Source: Phoenix dactylifera (lineage: Eukaryota; Streptophyta; Magnoliopsida; Arecales; Arecaceae). From it: a stretch of 64,000 nucleotides of DNA. The position numbers and the translations under genes were made by a program. The stretch's first letter is position 1, and every line of letters starts with the position of its first letter. The notes beneath the pieces are model-generated. The model did not search any database. It saw only the letters and a program-made list of their open reading frames with translations, and was not told the origin of the DNA. Positions 48,421-61,292 of this stretch are shown piece by piece. Location of the stretch: NCBI RefSeq assembly GCF_009389715.1, contig NC_052409.1, positions 4,577,775 to 4,641,774 of the forward strand. The letters are read 5' to 3'.

Positions 48421-51113
48421 AGAGAAGATAAAATTCAAAAATTAACCAAGAATAATAGTAGATTAAAGAGAGGATAATGATATCTTAGCCTCATCCTTTT
48501 CATCTCTTTGTCTCTTTATTATAACCATCCTTTCTCTCATAGCCAAAAAGACAATTTAGCATCCTTGTCCTCAAATTCTAGTCAAATGATGCAACTTCTA
48601 TGGCCCATTTCACTGCCGGGAGACTTTACTCTTGCGTTGTGATGAACGAATTTGAGGTAAAGGGACCTTTAGATTATGTCAGTTGAGAAGACAAGGGGTA
48701 AGGAAGCAGTTTTTGAAATATTTTCATGAACCACCTTTATTCTGCAAGAGAAGAGGAAGACGAATGATAAAGCTTGTTTTTGAATTTTTTCCTTTTTGAT
48801 TTTTCCTTGCTCAAATCTAAATGAGAGACAAATATGATTCACTTTCTTTAGATTTTTCTATGCAAAATGGTTCATGTATCAATAACCACTCCTGTATTCT
48901 AAGCTAGATACTTAGCCCAAAAAATGGCCAGATAGGGTGGGCAATGTCCCATACAATCCACTTATATAATCCATACACAATATTCCATATAAATTACCAA
49001 ATGTAGCTTTTGAAAATAGAGTTTGCCATGTATGCCATTTTGGGGTCATGAATCCTCCTAAGAGTGAGTAATTATGACTTATAACTGACTTTCCACCATG
49101 AATTTTGCTATCTTTAATTTTTGAGTTACAAAAAGCATATGTAGTAATCCTATCTAGTCATAAATTAAAGGTTATCATGTAGTTCATTCCAAATCTAGGA
49201 AACTCTAACTACCATAAGTAAATTTTAAAGAGAAAGGCTTATAAACTAGCTCAAGGGTTGAGTGCATTAACCAACAAATTAAAAGGATAAATATAAGTTT
49301 TCTAATTTTTGTGATAATTGATTGGGAATGGAAATAATTTATTGTTCCAAATTTGACCTCTCCTATGCTGACAGTATATATCACCCCAATCTCTTTTCCA
49401 TATGGTGTTATCAGTAATTATCTTTAGTATCCATGGCTTTTTCTTATCTAGCAAACTCACATCCTATTTTTTCTGCCACCTTTTCATTTGAGGAGATCTC
49501 TAGCCCTCTATCTAAAAATCTCCATCTAGCTCTTCTCTTTGAAACCTCTCTTTATTATCTATTTATTCTTCATATGCCTCTCCATTTAGCCATTAGTTGT
49601 TGATGCTGTTTTCACTACAATCTTTCAGTCAATCAATACCTTCCAACTTCATTTTCTATGTATGTCATTGTTTACCTCAAATGCTATCGCCACCTGAAAG
49701 AAATAATTTTTTTTTAAAAAAAAGACAAACCTATTTTGGAGAATGACAAATATGATCGTAGAGGAGCTAATGAAGATCGTGATAAAGATGGCATATAACC
49801 TATAATATAATTGATAATGAAACAAGAAGCAATTGGTGATGCTCATCTTTCAAGCTCAATGGAAGAAGATGGAAACCATATGATATTAGTTTTATTCATG
49901 GTTAAGGCATGTCTATAGCTTAGATAGCATTCAAAGTTAATTTAATTTGCACTCGAACTTCTCATAATATATACTATGGAAATCACTTGAAAGAAAACTT
50001 TGCTTTCGTTATTTCAAGAGCACGAATATAATGCATAGAGTGATTGTTAAAAAGAAAAATGAAGCTAATGCTTCCTAACTAAATGTTTAAAAAAATCTAG
50101 CTGATAAATATACAACAGACACAAGTATCACTTCGCATTGACTTATAGATATAATAGTAGTTGCTGACGATGAGGAGAGAATGAATGGAAAAAATATATT
50201 TCAAATGCATACTCGATTGTTGATTTTATATATTTTTTCATAAATATAATTTTTTATTAGCAGATTTATAATTATCTATCTTGTATTAACGAAAATAACT
50301 CCTCATGAAATGTGCAAATGCCCTCCATTGTCTTCTTCTCAAAATGGCTGCCTCGATACAAACAAGATCCAACCAATATTACCCCACATAAACGGATCCC
50401 CAACAACACCCACATAATATTACTATATATCCAATCAAAGTGCATTAACAACCAAGCAAAATTAGGTTGGAGGTTTAATCCCATCTTCCCTATTTTCTAA
50501 GATACGGAAGAAGAAGAAGAAAGTGGAGTCCTGTTGGTTATCTATGTACCAACCTTCATTGCTAAGGAAAATAAGAAGAGAAGGACAAATAAAAGCTCAC
50601 TAAACAAGAAAAAGATTTCACTTTATAAACAAAAATGGAGAAAGTTGATACCAAGAACAGGATCCCACATATTCCTCGGGCTAATGTGCCCCTGCCAACC
50701 CACACAAGATGCACCCATCCCAAATCATCATCATCCCCATTCTTTTCACCTCCCATACTACAAATTATTTCAGCAATATTCACTAATTAACACTGAATCT
50801 AAATCCCCAATTAAGGAAAAACATTGATTAGTTTAACAAAACTAAAAAAGAAGGCAGAAGGGAGCGAGGACGTGTTGGTTTTAAGGCCCTATGGGCGAGT
50901 GGAAGGAAAAGGCCCAAGCCACCTCTCCCCTGTCCGTGTGCGCAAGAGAACGGTGGCCTTTAGAGAGGGAGAGAGGAGGCCATCTTTGGAGTCGTTCGTT
51001 TCGATCGCATCTCTCTCTTCCCATCACTTCGCTGTTTGCTTCGCTCACCTGGTGTTCCCTCTCTTCTTCTCAGTTCTCCCTCTTGGAGGAATCCGCCTCT
51101 CTTCTTCTCCGCG
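48421..51113. other. Intergenic and promoter region of the RING E3 gene
   Basis: AT-rich to about 50800 without a supported gene. From about 50830 the composition becomes GC-richer with purine and CT tracts, consistent with the promoter and 5' UTR of the gene at 51114. Confidence 0.45.
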
Positions 51114-52355
51114 ATGGCTGTTCAGGCCCAGTACCCATCCAACGTTCTGCTTCAAAACCGGTGAGTCTTTCTTCCTTCTTCTCCGGATGATAGGTTTTGT
51201 TTGGCTCTCAATCCAAAAAGTTATGTTTTTTTATGTAATTATGGCTGTGGGGATTCATGCAGAAGAGAGCAGGAGAGAGAGATCGTGGAGTTTTCCCAAG
51301 CGCCAACTCGGTTCGTGGACCAATCCGCCGTGTTCTTCTCCAATGGAGGTTGATTTGAGCCTGGTTTTCCTATTCTTGTCTGTTCAAAGATTTCTCTTTT
51401 ATTGTTTCTTAAACGTAGTAGGCTTTGTTTGGTGGCAGCCAGTGGGAATCCACGGAAGCGGATGAGGGAAGCGGCGCCCAATCCAATGGCAAACGCGGCG
51501 CAGGGGAACTCCACTGATCTGCTCTCCCTACGACCGCCGTCTGCTGCGTCTCTCTCTCCCCCAACGGTGATAAGCCTCGCCCAGCTCCATGCCCGTCCTT
51601 CTCCCGTCGTCTCCACCGGCCTCCGTGTCGCCTTGGAAGACCAGCAACAGTACCAGAACCCCAACCAATCCAATCCCCTGTTTTCCTCTTCGCTCTTCTC
51701 CCCGGTTCTCTCCAACGACCTCACTCCCCAACTCAACCAAGACCAGCAAGAATTCGACCGTTTCCTCCGCGCGCAGGTGCGCCTGGTTCTCCTTTTCTTG
51801 GGTTTTTCTCTGTGGAAATTCGCTAAAGGTGGCTCCTTTTCTCGCTGGCAGGGAGAGCAGCTCCGCCGGACGCTGGCGGAGAAGAGGCATAGGCACTGCG
51901 CGTCTATGCTGTGCGCGGCGGAGGCGGCGGCGGCTCGGACACTGAGGGAGAAGGAGGCTGAGGTGGACCGGGCGGTCAGGTGGAGGACCGAGCTCGAGGG
52001 GCGGCTCGCCCGCCTAAAGGAGGTGTCTTTGGCATGGCAGGCCAAGACCATGGCCGACCAGGAGGCCGCCGCCGTCCTCCAAGCCCAGCTCCAGCAGGCC
52101 CAGGCCGCCGCCGCCGCAGCGGCCGAGGAGAGGGAGACGGAGTGCCGCGACCCCCGGGCCCAGGACGCCGAGTCGGCCCACGTCGACCCCGACCGGGCAC
52201 CTTCGGCGATGTGCCGATCGTGCCGGGAGGCGCCGGCGTCGGTGGTGGTTCTCCCCTGCCGCCACCTCTGCCTCTGCCCCGACTGCGGCGCCGCCCACTC
52301 CTGCCCTGTCTGCCATTGCGCCACCACCGGAAGCCTCCACGTTTTCTTCTCCTAA
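51114..52355 (+). CDS. BOI-related RING E3 ubiquitin ligase
   Basis: Exons 51114-51160, 51263-51348, 51439-51776, 51852-52355; all introns GT-AG and in phase; 324 residues. The N-terminus MAVQAQYPSNVLLQN and GNPRKRMREA are hallmarks of the BOI/SBP1 (S-RNase-binding) family. A central coiled coil (about 160-255, Ala/Glu/Arg-rich) precedes a C-terminal C3HC4 RING: C278, C281, C293, H295, C299, C302, C308 and C311, ending SLHVFFS. Family members are E3 ligases acting in stress and cell-death restraint and gibberellin signalling. The third intron is only 75 nt, a multiple of three with no in-frame stop, so the unspliced form is also open. BOI versus BRG1-3 is not resolved. Confidence 0.93.
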
Positions 52356-55300
52356 AAAAGGCGCCCCTCCAGCCCCTTACCGCCACCTCCCAAAACCCAT
52401 CACCAGCCGTCCAAACTTGCAGCCAAAAAATAATAGAAGATTAGGAAATTTAGAACGGAATAGACCTCAGTAGAGAATATTTGGTATTTATTTTGGTTGC
52501 ATATTTTTACGTTTTTTTTTTTTTTTTTTCTCTGGTCGTGAGATGGAATCAACTCATTAAGTGGGCATGCGGGCCTCAAGTCGGGGGGAGAACGAGGCCG
52601 TGCCGTTCGGTCGGCATCCTCACGTCTTTTCGACCGTCCGTCCGCTTACGTCGGTTACAGTCATGTAACGCGTACCGCTCCCACCGTGCGGTCGGTCGTC
52701 GCGGGAGGAAGGTGTTTGTATCGCGTCTAAAAAATCTCTGAGGATTTGATGACTGCATTAAATTTATCTCAAATAATGATCTGTCCGTAACGCCAGGGGG
52801 GCATAAAAAACATTGAAGTTTATATAGACCCAGCCCAAAATTTAATTAAAAATAAATAAAATTTAGTTTTGAAGTCCGGCCCATAATCAGCTAGTAATTG
52901 ATGCAACTTACATTATCTATTGCCAAAAATTGCTGCAGAAAAGAGGCCCATGAGATGAGGAATATAAAAGATTTGTTAAAAAAAAAGAGTTAGATTAACT
53001 CATTATGAAATTGTCAAATCGATAATTTGTAATCTGATAAACTTTTCATGTACATATCATAGGTATCTCAGAAAAAATTTCATAATTTAATGTCATAATA
53101 TGATATAAATAACTCGGTCATTGTAATTTATCCTATGTCTATCAAAAAAAGTCATGAAATTCTATCTCCATAAATACCCACTTCTGAAGAGAAGCCAATC
53201 GAAGAAATTTAAAACAAAAAAAATGGAGGTATCAATATGTAATGTAATAGTTGTATCCTTCATGTGTTGTAGTTTGAGATTGTCTAACCAGAGTTGCATT
53301 ATAGTATACAATTTCATGTTGGGACTATGTGCAATGGGTTCATGCAATTAATGTAGTTTATTATATGGTAGTTCAGGTTCAAATATATTCCCTTCCATTC
53401 ATTGTGTCTGCTTTGGTACTTAAGATCATTTGCCACATTAGGTTAATTTTGGTATTCATGTCTTAGGTCCTCCACATCGGCCCAACCCAAAGGCCAAACT
53501 CTAGTCATTTCCATGTACTCAAATAGATCTTAACCAACCTACATTACTTTTTATCTTAATATTCTTACTCGGTTTTATTCGACCGCATCCATTTTCATTA
53601 TATTGGGTTAATCTTTTAGTCTAATTAAGAATATATCGTTGTATCTTCGTCGTTTATTTGCTATCTCCAAACAAAGAAGAAGCATAGCAGCAACCTCTTG
53701 GACTGGCCAACAACTAATGGTCCCTCTACTGAAATAAAGACATTGGTGGGCTGGACCTAACAATCCAAATGTTAGGTCTCTTACTAATTAAAATGTTTGC
53801 AGTATCTGTAACATGACGTGTAGGGGAAGACATTTAAAACTTAATTACTACAAAAAATTCATAGGGGTTGGCAGTATTGCAGCCACTCCTTTCATCAACT
53901 CTAGTTCTTGACACATCTCCCTTAAAAATTTAAATCATTAACTAGTGATGTCTCTTTTATGATCTAAGAGGCATCTGTCAGCAATTAGAATATAGACAAG
54001 CTAGCATGATTCATGAAGGGTTGGCAACATGATGTTATCATCCTAATTGTATGATATCTAAACCCACATGCAAAATGAATGATTAAAATTAAGCATGAAC
54101 TCACCATACCATGCATAATATTAATTTGCTAGTCATGCATCCATTATGCTGAAGAAATTAATACGTTTCTTCATGAAGAGGTGCTAGCATGACACACACA
54201 TACATTTGGTTATTCATGCATGAAATGAATCGATGATGCATGCGTTCCTCGTTGTGGCTTTTCAAGTGGGATAGAGGATATTTTCATCGAAGGCCAATGT
54301 AATCTTGTTGTTAATTGATTGGAATTATCTGTAAACTTCATACTTTTTGTTTGTTTAATAAAAGAATATGAAAGGATATGCGCTCACAAATTGCTTCTCA
54401 ACTTCTCCCCATTTAGCTTCTTTAACATATAACTTCATCAAAAAATACTATTTTTCGACATTTTCAATGGTGTACATCGTACAATGAGATATCCCCAACT
54501 TGAATCATCTATTATTGATGTTGAATTATTAAATTATTTCCAAATATTTAACATTTAGTAAGCATTTTCTCTTTGTTGCATGCATGCAATGCATGCATGT
54601 AGAACACGCATGCACATTAATATTTGATTATCTTTCATATCAAAAGGTTCGAACAAGTCATCTACAGCTCCCTGATGAGGAAAGAATTTAGCATTATTTC
54701 AAGGTAATCAATCACCTGATGTTTTGGATGGGTGCAAGGGAGATTGAACAGCCACCAATAGTCATATCTGTGTCAAAATACATGCATGGGAACCATTGCC
54801 ATCAGAATTTGTCATCTTCGTATACTATTTAAGAGGTAAATGTTTTCTAGGCTTTATCTAATCGGCTGAAGGTGACGGAGACAAGAAGCTCAGTTACATG
54901 CATTCGAAGTTTACCTGAAAACAACTATTATAAATCTACACTGCTTAATGCTTTCCTGTAAGCCTATATCAAGATTATTTGAAAAAAAAAACAGAAATAT
55001 TTGGAAAGTGGAAATAGCCGAAACATGTATTAACATCAGTGCTTCCTTTGGCATTTAAGGCTCTTGGTTCTAATTCTGGTGATGACATCGTATATGATTC
55101 TTCATGGAGACTGTTCTAATATTTTGCAGCTTTGAACAAAGTTTGTATCATGTTCTACTAGAACCTAACACTTACAATGCATGCATACAAGTTGGGCTCT
55201 TTCAGTAAATTTTTTTTGTTTTTCCAAAGATATGGTATTATATATTTTGGAGTCGGGCACAGGGTAGAATTCTAACTTTTTTTCTAAGATGTTCAAATAA

Positions 55301-55767
55301 GATCTCGGAGTGGCAATGGATTGGGTTCAGATCAGATCACATTGGGTTGAAACACAAATATTAAAGAATTATCGACCTGAACTCCACTCAAGGCCTTCCA
55401 AGCTGCGACCATGTGTCAACAAAACAATCACCCAGACCAGCTATAACTACGACTCAAAAGAAATAATACATTGAGCACATGATATTCCATCGAAGCAACA
55501 TCCAAGCAAACTAAGCATAACCAACTAAAATCTAGACCGGAAAGCTAAGGCATTGAACCTATAAAAGTGGCAATAGGGATTGTATCTTTCGTACAAAAGA
55601 AGAATTTTTTTTTTTTTTTTGCATGGATCTATTGGTGCATTGTGCAGTAGTTACTTTTAAAATCTGTACAGATGGATGAAAGAAAATATTCAGAATGCTT
55701 TGATCTTTGCAGCTAATGAGTCGCCGGTCAATATTGTAAAAGAAGATTAATTATTTTTTTATTCTAA
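52356..55767. other. 3' flank and intergenic DNA, no gene recognised
   Basis: A GC-rich patch (52560-52740) follows the RING gene; the rest is AT-rich. Around 54050-54620 there are many GCATGCAT/CATGCATG strings. No coding frame has a recognisable motif. Confidence 0.45.
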
Positions 55768-56201
55768 GGGCTTGTTTGGTTCGCGGGAAGCATTATCCCT
55801 TCTAAGAATATGATTCCTGCAAAGTATATTCCTAAGAAGAGGATGTTTGAAAAAGTACTTTTGGAATATTTGGTTGACCATGGACAGATTTACAGAGTAC
55901 TTATGTTTGGTTGACCATCCAATTTTATGTAAAAGTTATGTATAATTCCTATTATACCCTTAATAAAAATTAGGCCTTTAATTTTTTTTAATACGGAAGG
56001 GTTTTTTTGAAAAAAAATAAAAATAAAGTGATTTCCGTCTTATGGGAAAGTAACTTTTCCATATTTCTCATAGAAAAGATATTTTTATGAAATGTGGAAA
56101 TTATATTTTTATAAAAATATAATTTTTTTTTTTTTTGAAAACTTCAATTAAATTAGAGATATTTTATTACTTTTTTTTTTTTTTCCGAAACAAACAAGCC
56201 C
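55768..56201. mobile_element. Tourist/Harbinger-like MITE, second copy in opposite orientation
   Basis: 434 bp with inverted ends GGGCTTGTTTGGTTCGC and (reversed) GGGCTTGTTTGTTTCGG, flanked by TAA on both sides (55765-55767, 56202-56204). The interior matches the 43467 copy in reverse orientation (for example GTTTGGTTGACCATC here against GATGGTCAACCAAAC there). It is more AT-rich and diverged than that copy. Confidence 0.8.
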
Positions 56202-56438
56202 TAAAGTTGCACAGCTGGAACCTAAAAAAAGCATGCCAGTGGGAAGTCACATCGCAGGGATGGCAACCAAACGGATGGAGATCATAATGCTCGGTGGAAG
56301 TAGTTAAGTTGAAATGAAAAACTTTTAGAGATGAGAAATTAGGCATGTACCATATCACCGTGCATGGTGATAATTACGTTCGTTCATATCTACAGCGGTG
56401 CATCAAAATAATTGCTTGATGAATAAACTGTATGCGGA

Positions 56439-58234
56439 GGGGAGGCTCTCTCCATGATGGGCCGTATCATTCCCGATGCGGTTGGCTCTGAGTTTGATTC
56501 CGATGTACCTGCTGGTGAATACTTCAGTATCGATCTCTTTGTTGAGGGATCTAGAGCAGCTGTTCAGAGATTTCATATGGGCAGGCGGAAGGGCAGACGA
56601 GGCATTCACTTGGTGACATGGAAGGTTGTCTGTCAGCCATTCAGATAGGGGGGCTTGGGAGTTCTGTCTTTGCTGGGTGCAGCAGGAGACTCTAGCAGCT
56701 TGGCGTGGCAGGTTTCTTCTAGAGCATGATAGTCTGTAGTGCGCCCTCTTAAGGGCGAAGTATGGTGGTCTTTCGACGCGGGGGAAGCTCCGGAGTGGGC
56801 GGCACTATTCATCTATTTGCCGTGAGATTTGCTCTTGCGTGCCCTCATGCTTCCGGCAATCAGGTGGATGGTTGGGGATGGGTAGTCCATTGACATTTTG
56901 GAGGATCGGTGGCTGACAGAGCTACCGCTCAGTAGGCTGCCGACGATGGCCGATTCTACAAGACCGGTCGGTCGCAGAGTTAGGGATCTGATGATCCCTG
57001 GCGAGGGCTAGTGGGATGAGGTTGTGATCAGGGAGGTTTTTGGGATACATCTTGCGGAACAAGTGCTGGCCATTCTGATTCCTCAAGAGGGGTTGGATAG
57101 GCAGGTGTGGGCGGCGACTAGGTCAGCTAGGGTGAGGGCAGCCGATGTACAGGCATTGTTGGGGGGTGAGCCGGTCAGGCGCTGTGAGGGTAGGTGGATT
57201 TGGAGGATGCGAGCTTATCCGCGGGTGGCACTTTTCATTTGCAAGGTGGTCTGGGACTGTCTGCCGACCAGGAAGATGCTGGCCAGGAGGGGGATGGTGG
57301 TGTCCCCGATGTGCATGGATTGCCCGGAGGCGGTGGAGACTATTAGCCATGTGCTTTTTGAGTGCCCGCGAGCAGCTAAGGTCTGGAGGAGGGAATCCTT
57401 CCCAAGGTTTACCTTTGGTGTGGGAGATTTTCTACAACAAGTGAGGAACGCCTTAAGATCGCCGAGGACTGCTGGATAGGGTACTGCTGCTGTCTACCTA
57501 GCGTATCATATCTGGCTGGACAGGAATGCCAGAGTTTTTGAGGGGAGGAGGGCCTCTCTGAGGTCCGTTGTAAAGCGGGCTCTCTGTCAGGCAGTGGAGA
57601 TCCTGGAGGCCACTGAGGTTGATTCATCTAGGATAGCTAGGGACATCTGGGACCCCCTCTTCGCTACCATAGTGCCCGGGTTTGTCTTTGTCTCTTGGGA
57701 GCCCCCACCCCCTGGCTACCTAAAAGGGAACTTCGATGGAAGCTTGTCCGGCGGTGGCGATCAGGCGGGAGTAGCTTTTGTCATCAGAGATCATGGCGCT
57801 AGGCTAATTGCAGTAGGGGGTTGCCGCTCCTTCGAGGCTTCGGCCTTTGGAGCAGAGCTCAGGGCAGCCTGGGAGGGACTTTCTTATGCGAGATATATTT
57901 TGCAGGCATGCTGCATCATTTTGGATGGAGACTCAGCTTCTCTGATAGCGCGCCTCAGGAAGATGGGGCGGGAGGAGGTGGAGCACCCACTTCTGAGTGA
58001 TATTCGCCGGATGCTACGGGAGTGCCGGATTCTTCAAGTCGGACATATTTTTTGGGAGGCGAACCAGGCGGCTGACTGGGTTGCCTCTTTCGCTGCACAT
58101 CTCTCTGAAGAGTTTCTTTGGATTCAGCAGGCTTCTATTCCTTTTGCTTTACTTTTTTTGTTTGATGCTGATGTAGCTGGCAGTTCTCATGATAGGATAG
58201 TGTGAGCTGCCAATTCATCAAAAAAAATAATAAT
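56439..58234 (+). mobile_element. 5'-truncated L1-type LINE with 17-bp target duplication
   Basis: The perfect 17-mer AATAAACTGTATGCGGA flanks the element (56422-56438 and 58235-58251). Inside, the end of the reverse transcriptase region (GRRKGRRGIHLVTWKVVC), a zf-RVT zinc-binding domain at 57024-57479 (FICKVVWDCLPTRKMLARR, CMDCPEAVETISHVLFECP) and an RNase H domain at 57594-58205 (GNFDGSLSGGG, AELRAAWEGL, LDGDSASLI, EANQAADW) appear in the usual LINE ORF2 order. The 3' end is A-rich with TAA repeats. Endonuclease and RT core are absent, and frame shifts and stops interrupt the region before 57000 and at about 57480. The exact duplication suggests a fairly young insertion. Confidence 0.9.
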
Positions 58235-58251
58235 AATAAACTGTATGCGGA

Positions 58252-60755
58252 CGAAATATTGCGATCGGCGGCGTGCGGAGCCAAGTAATGTATAGATGCA
58301 GTGGAGGGTAGAAGACGGATGCATGTCGTCCCTCTGCATGGACGTCTCTTTATACGATTGCGTGAAGACATCGTGAAATGGCCAAACTCGCTGTTGCTGA
58401 TGCCATCATAGTACTAATTGTCTCCTAGCAGAACTGGAAAGTGGTGTACTGTTACTCAGTTAAAGCTTTGCTCGAATTCTCGTACTAAAGAAAAAAAAAA
58501 AGAAAAGCTTTTCTTCTCGAATGCTTTTTTTATTCTTGCAACTTGGGCCATGAGCAGGAACATTTCCTCAAAACTACGTGTTGTTTCGTGAGGTGACGTC
58601 GTGTTATGCTCGAAAACGGTGTGCTGTACATGATAGGTGAGACCAGTGAAAGGTTGGAGTCACATAAAAACCAAAATAGTACTGTTTTTGAGGCATATAA
58701 ATAAATAAATAAATATTATTTTACTTTGGGTAACTAATAATATTATTAATTTTTTTCCGCAGGGAGGGTAAGGCCGCATTTGGTGTAGGAATGAAGAATA
58801 TAGGAATAGCTTGGAAACAGGCATGCTACAGTTTTACAATTTTGTAGGACAACTTGTGAAATATTTTTTTTTAGATTTTTTTTAAATATTATTCTAAATA
58901 TCGAATTTTGTATAAAAATTATTTCAAAATTGATATTTTCATGTATACGCTTGTAAAACACTTGGTTTGCTATTTTATCATTTTTTATCTTTATTTTTGC
59001 ATACGTACCTACAATATCTAACGCCGTTAATGAATTAATAGTTTCAAATTAAAATGATTAAAATATTTTTAATGGGTAAATATACAAAATAAACATTTAT
59101 AAGACGATCAGAGAATAAAAAAGTAATTTCAAAATTTTATTTTATTTTTAATTAAAATAAATATGGTTTTTATGAACAGTGTTAGAAAAACCGTTATGTT
59201 AGAGGCATTTGCAGAAAAATAGTGTTCGAGGAGGGTACAAAAATAAATATAAATTTTAAAAGGGTATTCATACAAATTTGAGTTTTTAAAAGAATATTCA
59301 TGCATTTTTTTGATGAAAATTTATATTCATACAAAATAAAAAATAAACATTAATGATAGCTTGACATCTGGAGTTGTTCATGACAGCCCTCTCATGGAAT
59401 ACATACAGGGAATAAGCAAGTTTGACCCCTGCCTTGAAACAGTGATGCATGGAATAAGTAAGTGTGTGTGTATATATATATATTATATTCTGTTTTTATT
59501 TATTTTGTTTAAAGATTGGCCAGCATAACATCTGATGCTTGTTGTATTTCGCTACCAAATATTTGTGCATGAAATAAGCAGGTTTAATCGATATAAATAT
59601 TTTTTATTTTTATTAATGCCTAATTACATAATTTCTGGCATTAAGTAACATAACTTCTATAGGCCAAGAGATACCTTAAACCTATGAGCTAAGTAGGATA
59701 ACTCCTATGGGCCAAGAGATCCGTTTATCATTTTTAAAGATCATAAAGTTCCATATTTATTCGAGTAAAAAAAGCCCCGTGCTAACCCTTTTGGAAGCGT
59801 TGCCCGAGTTGGCGTTGCATCTTTGTCACGAAAACATAATTAATTTTTTTATGATATGACCATTGGATCGCACTATATAGATTTTAAATTACTACTTCAT
59901 TATTTTGTTATCATTCATCAATCTAGATCTCAAAGTAATTATTACACAAATCAATTATAGATCCGCACTAACGTAAATTTTTTTATATAAAAAATATAAA
60001 TCCTATTCGTGGAGCCCACGTCCAATTCATGCAGGAACGTACTTGCATGCATGAATCGTTTTCTGAAATCTGAGAGCATCTTAAGCGGCACAAGGTACTC
60101 ACCATCCCGTTGTGTGGATGGACCTGGTCCAATCTGGGTCCCATTTATGAGAGTTAGGTGGATTTTTTAAATATTTATTTGTTTTGCCGACCCCAATGCC
60201 GTATACTTTCCTTCAAAGAAATGACGAATACTATGGGCTTTGGAGAAGCCATCTCGCCAATTTTTCGTGGTATCGATGTGACAATCTGTGACTTGACTCG
60301 CCTCTAATCTAGCTAAACCTCTAACTACAGCACAAAAACTAATGAAATCGCAGGGTGAAGTCCCAAAAGGTAATTATCTTTTAAAATTTTACACCTAGAA
60401 GATTTTGCATCCTTTATTAACTTATGCCTTGCACCAATATATTTTGTTCTTTCATAATGGTCATTTGATACTTTTCTTCTTTGACCACCACCATTTTTTT
60501 CTTACATCTGCATTATACATCCTGCATCAAATTCTCTTAATAGCAATTAAGATTTTATAAAACTCTCATATATTTACTTTTTAGGTAAATATAAATATTT
60601 ACTATTGATATAAATATACATGCATAGCTTTTGGTATTATACATTTAAAATTATTCTTAGCACTAGTGAGAAAGGTAAGGCTAGCCCAACCTTTAGATGA
60701 TTGAAGCGGCTGCCTAAGACTCATGCCCAAATAAGGCCCATCCTAGAAAAGGTCA
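58252..60755. other. Intergenic; GT/TA microsatellite at 59462-59483
   Basis: Mostly AT-rich DNA. It holds a short (GT)n(AT)n run and no gene I can support. Confidence 0.45.
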
Positions 60756-61238
60756 TGTTGCGGGGACGACGCTTTGGCCGGAACCTCGCGCAACAGCATA
60801 ACCCACATTAATAAGCTAGCAGAGAAAGAGGACCGCGTTCCTCCCGAGGTATTGTCCGCTTTAGGGGTCGAACGTACCCGGAGCCCTCCTCACGGTTTTG
60901 CCCTTCAAAAGGTGCCTCGAGAGGAAAGGGCTTTGCCCCCCAATTAAGGCTCCAGTGGGAAGGTCCCGTGCCGGTTTTACCCGTGACAGCCCCCCAGGCC
61001 CAAAAAGAGTTTCTATGTGCGGGCGAGCCCTCCTTGCGCCATCTGTTGCGGGGACGACGCTTTGGCCGGAGCCTTGTGCAACAACATAGCCCACATTAAG
61101 CTAGCAGAGAAAGAGGACCGCGTTCCTCCCGAGGTATTGTCCGCTTTGGGGGTCGAGCATACCCGGAGCCCTTCTCACGGTTTAACCCTTCAAAAGACGT
61201 CTTGAAAGGAAAGGGCTTTGCCCTCCAATTAAGGCACA
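60756..61238. repeat. Two direct copies of a ~195-bp GC-rich unit
   Basis: Units start at 60756 and 61044 (288-bp offset) with TGTTGCGGGGACGACG and run on to GGGCTTTGCC...CCAATTAAGG. They differ at scattered positions and are separated by about 93 bp of unrelated GC-rich DNA. The composition contrasts sharply with the AT-rich flanks, so the whole block is probably an inserted repeat. A nearby pair CCGATGTGGGA/TTCCCACATCAGG at 61257-61292 is of a type common at the edges of plant retroelements. No coding content recognised. Confidence 0.8.
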
Positions 61239-61292
61239 GAAACTTTTCGCTACTAGCCGATGTGGGATTATGTTCGGGCCTTCCCACATCAG

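Noticed and set aside
51239-52327. Long antisense open frame (362 codons) opposite the RING E3 gene
   Set aside because: The sense strand has a complete spliced gene with RING residues. The antisense frame is low-complexity and a by-product of GC-rich codon bias.
52481-52741. 86-codon frame after the RING gene
   Set aside because: Arginine-rich translation of a GC-rich patch with no motif.
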